DNA of 64,000 nucleotides, taken from the NCBI GenBank assembly GCA_964533965.1, contig CAZHNN010000002.1, positions 62,001 to 126,000 on the forward strand, in the 5' to 3' direction. The DNA comes from RGIG3178 sp964533965. GTDB taxonomy: Bacteria; Bacillota; Clostridia; Christensenellales; QAND01. How positions within the stretch are numbered: position 1 is the stretch's first letter; each line of letters opens with the position of its first letter. Positions 59,663 to 64,000 of the stretch are shown one piece after another. The position numbers and the translations under genes were made by a program. The notes beneath the pieces were generated by a model. It made no database searches. It was not told the DNA's origin and saw only the letters and a list, made by a program, of their open reading frames with translations.

Positions 59663-60763
59663 TTGGCAGATCGTATCATCGAATTAAAAGGGATTTTCAA
59701 GAGCTTTGAGGGTGAAGCCGCGTTGGACGGCATCGACCTGTATATAAGAAGGCGTGAATTTCTCACTTTATTGGGCCCGTCCGGATGCGGCAAGACCACG
59801 ATGCTTCGCATCATTGCAGGATTTGAAAGCCCCGATGCAGGGGACCTTTTGTTCGAAGGCGCCCGCATCAACGACGTACCGCCCTACAAACGCCGCGTCA
59901 ATACCGTGTTTCAACGATATTCCCTGTTTCCTCATCTGAACGTTTTCGACAATATTGCCTTCGGCCTTTCGATCAAGAAGCTTCCCAAGGCGGAGATACA
60001 AAAGCGTGTTCTGGACATGCTGGAGCTTGTTGGCCTGCACGGCTTTGAAAAACGCAAGCCCGATTCCCTTTCCGGTGGACAACAGCAGCGCGTAGCAATA
60101 GCGCGGGCGCTGGTCAACGAGCCCGAAGTGCTGCTATTGGACGAGCCTTTGGCGGCGCTGGACCTGAAGATGCGCAAGGAGATGCAGCTTGAACTCAAGA
60201 AGATGCAGCAGCGCCTTGGCATCACCTTCGTCTATGTTACGCACGACCAGGAAGAAGCGCTGACCATGAGCGATACCATCGTCGTCATGTCCCGCGGGCA
60301 GATACAACAGATCGGAACTCCTGTGGATATCTACAACGAACCCGTCAACTCGTTCGTAGCGGATTTCATCGGTGAGAGCAACCTGCTGGAAGGCAGGATG
60401 GTGAGCGATTACCTCTGCCATTTCGCGGGCTGCGATTTCCGCTGCCTGGACAAAGGGTTTGCAAAGAACGAAGAGGTGGAGATCGTCGTCCGTCCGGAGG
60501 ACATCGATATCGTACCCGTCGACAAGGGCATGATTACCTGTGCTGTGCAGTCCATCGTCTTCATGGGCGTGCATTATGAGATCAAACTGCTGGGGCAGGA
60601 CGGAATGGAGTGGACGGTGCATTCGACCGATCCCGTTGAAGTCGATCAGGAGGTCGGCCTCTCGCTTGATCCCGATGCCATCCATGTCATGAAGGTGTCG
60701 GATGAGCCGTTGGCCAACGAGCAGGAGGAGATGGCCCAGGAAGAGGAAGGGGGAGACGCATGA
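59663..60763 (+). CDS. potA: spermidine/putrescine ABC transporter ATPase PotA
   Basis: 366 residues. ATPase domain: Walker A GPSGCGKTTMLR, Q-loop VFQRYSLFPHL, signature LSGGQQQRVAIARAL, Walker B VLLLDEPLAALD; C-terminal TOBE domain (about 275-350). TTG start eight bases after AGGAGGT. Energises polyamine uptake. C-terminal tail ends in a Glu-rich run. Confidence 0.95.
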   Translation: MADRIIELKGIFKSFEGEAALDGIDLYIRRREFLTLLGPSGCGKTTMLRIIAGFESPDAGDLLFEGARINDVPPYKRRVNTVFQRYSLFPHLNVFDNIAFGLSIKKLPKAEIQKRVLDMLELVGLHGFEKRKPDSLSGGQQQRVAIARALVNEPEVLLLDEPLAALDLKMRKEMQLELKKMQQRLGITFVYVTHDQEEALTMSDTIVVMSRGQIQQIGTPVDIYNEPVNSFVADFIGESNLLEGRMVSDYLCHFAGCDFRCLDKGFAKNEEVEIVVRPEDIDIVPVDKGMITCAVQSIVFMGVHYEIKLLGQDGMEWTVHSTDPVEVDQEVGLSLDPDAIHVMKVSDEPLANEQEEMAQEEEGGDA

Positions 60764-61581
60764 AGCGATCCGCCTATGCCGGACCCTATCTCATATGGAT
60801 GTCTATCTTCATTGTCATACCGCTCGCCATCGTGCTGTATTATGGCTTTACTTCCTCTTTAGGCGGTATACACTTTACTTTTGCCAACATCGCTCGCGCG
60901 TTCGACCCCGTGTACATCGGCGTTTTCCTCAAAAGCGTTCTGATGGCGGCGGAGGCGACGATTCTGTGCCTGTTGATCGGCTATCCGCTGGCGCTTTCCC
61001 TAGCATCCCGAAACTTTAAAAGGGGAGCCACCATTCTGATCCTCATCGTCATCCCGATGTGGATGAACTTTCTACTCCGAACATATGCCTGGATGAACCT
61101 GTTGAACGATACTGGCCTTGTGGCGCAGGCGCTTCGGTTACTTGGTGTGCAGAACGTGTCTCTGTTGTACAACAACACCGCCGTCATCGTGGGCCTCGTG
61201 TATAACTTTTTGCCGTTCATGGTCCTGCCCATCTATTCGGTCTTAATCAAGATCGAACCACACCTGTATGAGGCGGCGGAGGATCTGGGCGCAAACTCGC
61301 TTCGCGTGTTTGCGCGTGTGACGCTGCCGCTTTCGATGCCGGGGGTGGTTTCGGGCATTACGATGTGCTTCATGCCCGCGATCACCACCTTTGCAGTCTC
61401 CCGTCTTTTGGGCGGCGGCCTCGTTCCGATGTACGGCGAGTTGATCGAGAACCAGTTCTATTTCATGCGTGACTGGCACTTTGGCGCGACCTTATCCATC
61501 GTGATGATGGCGCTCGTGCTCTTGAGCAGCGTCTTGATGCACAAATACGACAAGGACGCGCAGGGGGGCATGTTATGGTAA
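60760..61581 (+). CDS. potB: polyamine ABC transporter permease PotB
   Basis: 273 residues with six membrane helices and the EAA loop EAAEDLGANSLRVFARVTLPLSMPG. Overlaps potA by four bases (ATGA). Forms the membrane channel with PotC. Confidence 0.95.
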   Translation: MKRSAYAGPYLIWMSIFIVIPLAIVLYYGFTSSLGGIHFTFANIARAFDPVYIGVFLKSVLMAAEATILCLLIGYPLALSLASRNFKRGATILILIVIPMWMNFLLRTYAWMNLLNDTGLVAQALRLLGVQNVSLLYNNTAVIVGLVYNFLPFMVLPIYSVLIKIEPHLYEAAEDLGANSLRVFARVTLPLSMPGVVSGITMCFMPAITTFAVSRLLGGGLVPMYGELIENQFYFMRDWHFGATLSIVMMALVLLSSVLMHKYDKDAQGGMLW

Positions 61582-62357
61582 AGAAAACGCTCAGATGGGT
61601 CTTGATCATAGTCGTGTTGCTCTTCCTTTATGCGCCGATCGTCATGCTGATCGTCTATTCGTTTAACGCCGGTCGCAGCATGGGGCACTGGGGCGGTTTT
61701 TCGCTTACCTGGTACAGCCAGTTGTTCTCGGACAGCACCATCATGCAATCGCTGTGGGTCACGCTTTCGGTGGCTCTGATCGCCTCTGTAAGCGCAACGA
61801 TCCTCGGTACGTTCGCAGCAGTGGGCATTCATGCGATGAAGCGCAAACGCGCAACGGCTGTGGAGAACATCACCTATATTCCCATGCTGGCACCGGACAT
61901 CGTCACCGGCATTTCTTTGATGCTGCTGTTCATCTTTGCAGGTTTCAAGCTGGGGTACGGCACGATGGTACTGGCGCACATCACCTTCAACCTGCCCTAT
62001 GTCATCTTCTCGGTGCTGCCCAAGCTGCGCCAGGTGCCGCAAAATCAATATGAAGCCGCCATTGATCTTGGCGCAAAGCCGCACACAGCGCTCTGGCGTG
62101 TCATCTTCCCGCAGATCCTGCCGGGCATACTGACCGGATTGATCTTTGCGTTTACGCTGTCCATCGACGATTTCGTCATAAGTTATTTCACCTCGCAGGA
62201 CGTTTCCAACCTGTCCATGACCATCTATTCGATGGCGCGCCGCGGGCTCAACCCCAAGATCAACGCGCTGTCGACACTGATGTTTGTAGCCATATTGGCG
62301 CTGCTGATCATCATCAACATCCGCAATAGCAGACAATTGAAAAAGGAGAGAGCATAG
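61575..62357 (+). CDS. potC: polyamine ABC transporter permease PotC
   Basis: 260 residues, six membrane helices, EAA loop EAAIDLGAKPHTALWRVIFPQILPG, and DDFVISYFTS near the end, characteristic of PotC. Overlaps potB by seven bases; stop abuts the potD ATG. Confidence 0.95.
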   Translation: MVKKTLRWVLIIVVLLFLYAPIVMLIVYSFNAGRSMGHWGGFSLTWYSQLFSDSTIMQSLWVTLSVALIASVSATILGTFAAVGIHAMKRKRATAVENITYIPMLAPDIVTGISLMLLFIFAGFKLGYGTMVLAHITFNLPYVIFSVLPKLRQVPQNQYEAAIDLGAKPHTALWRVIFPQILPGILTGLIFAFTLSIDDFVISYFTSQDVSNLSMTIYSMARRGLNPKINALSTLMFVAILALLIIINIRNSRQLKKERA

Positions 62358-63416
62358 ATGAAAACGTTTGGCAAATTTCTGGCCCTTTGTCTTTCGGTCC
62401 TGTTCGTCGTAACCCTCGCCGGATGCGGTAGCGGTACCGCAAAGAAAACAACGCTTCGGATCTACAATTGGGGAGATTACATCGATCCCGATGTCCTCTC
62501 GGCGTTCAAAAAGGACAATCCCGATATCGATGTCATCTACGATACCTACGATTCAAACGAAGCGATGCTGGCAAAGCTGGATGGCGGCGCCCAGTATGAC
62601 ATCCTGTTCCCCTCCGATTACATGGTGGAAAAGCTGATCGCCGACAACAGGCTCGCAAAGCTCGATCTGTCCAAGATCGCCAACTTCAAGAACATCGACG
62701 ATCAGTTCAAGAATCTCTCGTTCGACAAAGGCAATGCCTATTCCGTACCGTATACTTGGGGCACACTCGGCATCCTGTATAACACGAAAAAGGTCAAGGA
62801 AGCTGTGAATTCTTGGGGAATCTTGTTTGATAAGAAATACAAGAGTCAGGTTATCATGTACGACAGCGTACGCGACAGCATGGCAGTGGCGTTGAAGTTC
62901 CTCGGCTATTCGCTCAACGACCGCGATCAGTCTCATCTGGACGCCGCAAAGGCACTGTTGAAGAAGCAGAAGAGCGATGGCATCGTCAAGGCGTACATGA
63001 CAGACACCATCAAGGAGACCATGATGAGCGGCTCAGCGGCCTTGGGCGTCGTGTATTCAGGGGATGCGATTCTCTGCATCGAAGAGAACCCGGACCTCGC
63101 CTATGTCGTGCCGAACGAGGGCAGCAACATCTTCTTTGATACTATGGTGATTTCTAAGGACTGCAAGAACATGGATGCGGCGTACCGCTTCATCAACTAT
63201 ATCTGTGACGCGAACGTCGCAGCGAAGAACTACGAATATGTGGGGTATCCCACGGTAAACAAAGCCGCTGTTGCGATCATGAGGGATGATTACACCTCCG
63301 ACCCGATCAACAATCCCGGCCAGGACGTGCTCAAAAAGTGCGAGATCTACAACGATCTCGGAAGTGATTATACCGCGATCTACAATCAGATCTGGGAAGG
63401 CATTAAGCTACAGTAG
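62358..63416 (+). CDS. potD: polyamine-binding lipoprotein PotD
   Basis: 352 residues. Lipobox LAGC (Cys22) anchors it outside the membrane. LRIYNWGDYIDPDVL is the PotD/F N-terminal signature; LFPSDYMVEKLI, YSVPYTWGTLGILYN and Asp/Trp ligand residues follow. Delivers polyamine to PotBC. AAAGGAGAGAG precedes the ATG. Confidence 0.95.
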   Translation: MKTFGKFLALCLSVLFVVTLAGCGSGTAKKTTLRIYNWGDYIDPDVLSAFKKDNPDIDVIYDTYDSNEAMLAKLDGGAQYDILFPSDYMVEKLIADNRLAKLDLSKIANFKNIDDQFKNLSFDKGNAYSVPYTWGTLGILYNTKKVKEAVNSWGILFDKKYKSQVIMYDSVRDSMAVALKFLGYSLNDRDQSHLDAAKALLKKQKSDGIVKAYMTDTIKETMMSGSAALGVVYSGDAILCIEENPDLAYVVPNEGSNIFFDTMVISKDCKNMDAAYRFINYICDANVAAKNYEYVGYPTVNKAAVAIMRDDYTSDPINNPGQDVLKKCEIYNDLGSDYTAIYNQIWEGIKLQ

Positions 63417-63418
63417 CA

Positions 63419-63448
63419 CAAAAAAGCGCCGAAAGGCGCTTTTTTTGT
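63419..63448 (+). terminator. intrinsic terminator after potD
   Basis: AAAAAGCGCC pairs with GGCGCTTTTT around GAAA, followed by TTG. Confidence 0.92.
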
Positions 63449-63921
63449 TTATGCATGTATTACACCCCACTTGTTACCGCAAGATTACATATGATATACT
63501 ATATTTGCCAATAAAGTATCCCGTGGTCCGGTGAAAGGTCAATTCAACCTTGTGCTTGTATCCGACAAAACCGGAAACACCGTCATCTCCATTTCCTCTT
63601 ATCCCCCAAGGTCCACATCGTCACACAGAACAAAGAATGAAGCGCTTCGTTTGACAGCAACGAACTCGATGATTTTGCCATGTATAAGTGGAACGACTAT
63701 GCGGATCGCATGGCGTCCGGCTTCCATTCCCTCTCTTACAAACAAATATTCTTTCCGTTTGAATATGTCGGCCGATGCGGCGAATTATCATTTCGCTCAA
63801 ATGGATCTTATCGCCATACTTGCTTGCTTCGAGCATTATCTGCCTCAAAGTGAGCATGCCGCCTATCTGAAGAATAGCGGCTATTGATATAGATATCCAA
63901 ACCTATTCCTAGGAGGCTAAA
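63449..63921. other. region of broken open frames
   Basis: A 118-codon frame (63531-63887) starts at a GTG without a clear ribosome site, and its middle part is Ser/Arg-rich and unconvincing. In another frame the stretch at about 63655-63760 reads SNELDDFAMYKWNDYADRM, which looks like protein, while the end of the first frame (DAANYHFAQMDLIAILACFEHY) does too. This suggests a gene with two frameshifts, decayed or mis-sequenced. No family recognised. Confidence 0.35.
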
Positions 63922-64000
63922 ATGAAACGTATCTCCGTTTTTCTTGTAATTCTGATCATTCTTGCTCTGTCGGGCTGCCAGCAGACAGTAGCCACATCGG
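63922..64000 (+). CDS. lipoprotein, 3' end off the window
   Basis: 26 codons visible: MKRISVFLVILIILALSGCQQT is compressed here to its features, a basic start, hydrophobic helix and lipobox LSGC. AGGAGG lies five bases before the ATG. The remainder is beyond the right edge. Confidence 0.75.
   Translation, partial: MKRISVFLVILIILALSGCQQTVATS

Overview
The window is a GC-balanced (about 50 percent by eye), densely coded bacterial segment with Gram-positive, Clostridia-like (Bacillota) traits: Tad pilus genes, a rho/rpmE/DUF1385/prmC/prfA/sua5/phosphatase/rpiB cluster, a large Alu-containing SRP RNA, strong AGGAGG-type ribosome binding sites, frequent TTG/GTG starts, and many lipoproteins and BspA/InlB-type surface repeats. 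Three runs of N (10, 10 and 100) show it is a draft scaffold, possibly from a metagenome. No species can be named from the sequence.

Layout. 1-1650: PadR regulator plus a SEDS (FtsW/RodA)-like membrane protein. 1817-10531 (minus): complete Tad/Flp pilus operon (tadV, flp, two TadE/TadG-like proteins, cpaB, cpaE, cpaF, tadB, tadC) ending in a DUF192 protein and a DivIVA-like coiled coil. 11109-14592: a 1119-residue secreted LRR/InlB-repeat/cadherin-like protein whose third C-terminal repeat lies beyond a frameshift. 15142-18513: NagA-like deacetylase, a small membrane protein and a zinc dehydrogenase, the last two preceded by duplicated structured leaders. 18786-20418: a decayed zone with an ABC pseudogene, an AT-rich GNAT gene, repeats resembling a tRNA 3' end, and tRNA-Ser(GGA). 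20625-24425: PadR plus a heterodimeric ABC exporter. 24483-26569: KtrA, SRP RNA, QueG-like protein. 27395-35209 (minus): rho to rpiB housekeeping cluster; the DUF1385 gene is preceded by an 86-bp tandem array. 35644-40185: IspD-like, AlkZ-related, CapA, ACT, YaaA and GNAT genes. 40346-46920 (minus): F1Fo ATP synthase operon with a delta subunit reduced to its C-terminal domain and an extended subunit a. 47271-49689: BioY (BirA box), an SH3/C39 secreted protein (WalR-type box), DUF1259. 49805-52910: gap with two extra copies of its 3' end and terminator, each bounding a foreign-looking AT-rich gene, one next to a tyrosine-recombinase-like tail. 53097-58871: two M29 aminopeptidases, a glycosyltransferase, PepD, a lipoprotein. 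59100-63416: XRE-cupin regulator plus potABCD. The right edge cuts a lipoprotein gene.

The most unusual points are the gap 3'-end accretion site (49.8-52.0 kb), the coupled mini-ORF array before the DUF1385 gene (32.3-32.7 kb), the duplicated leader (16.4 and 17.2 kb), and the altered ATP synthase subunits.
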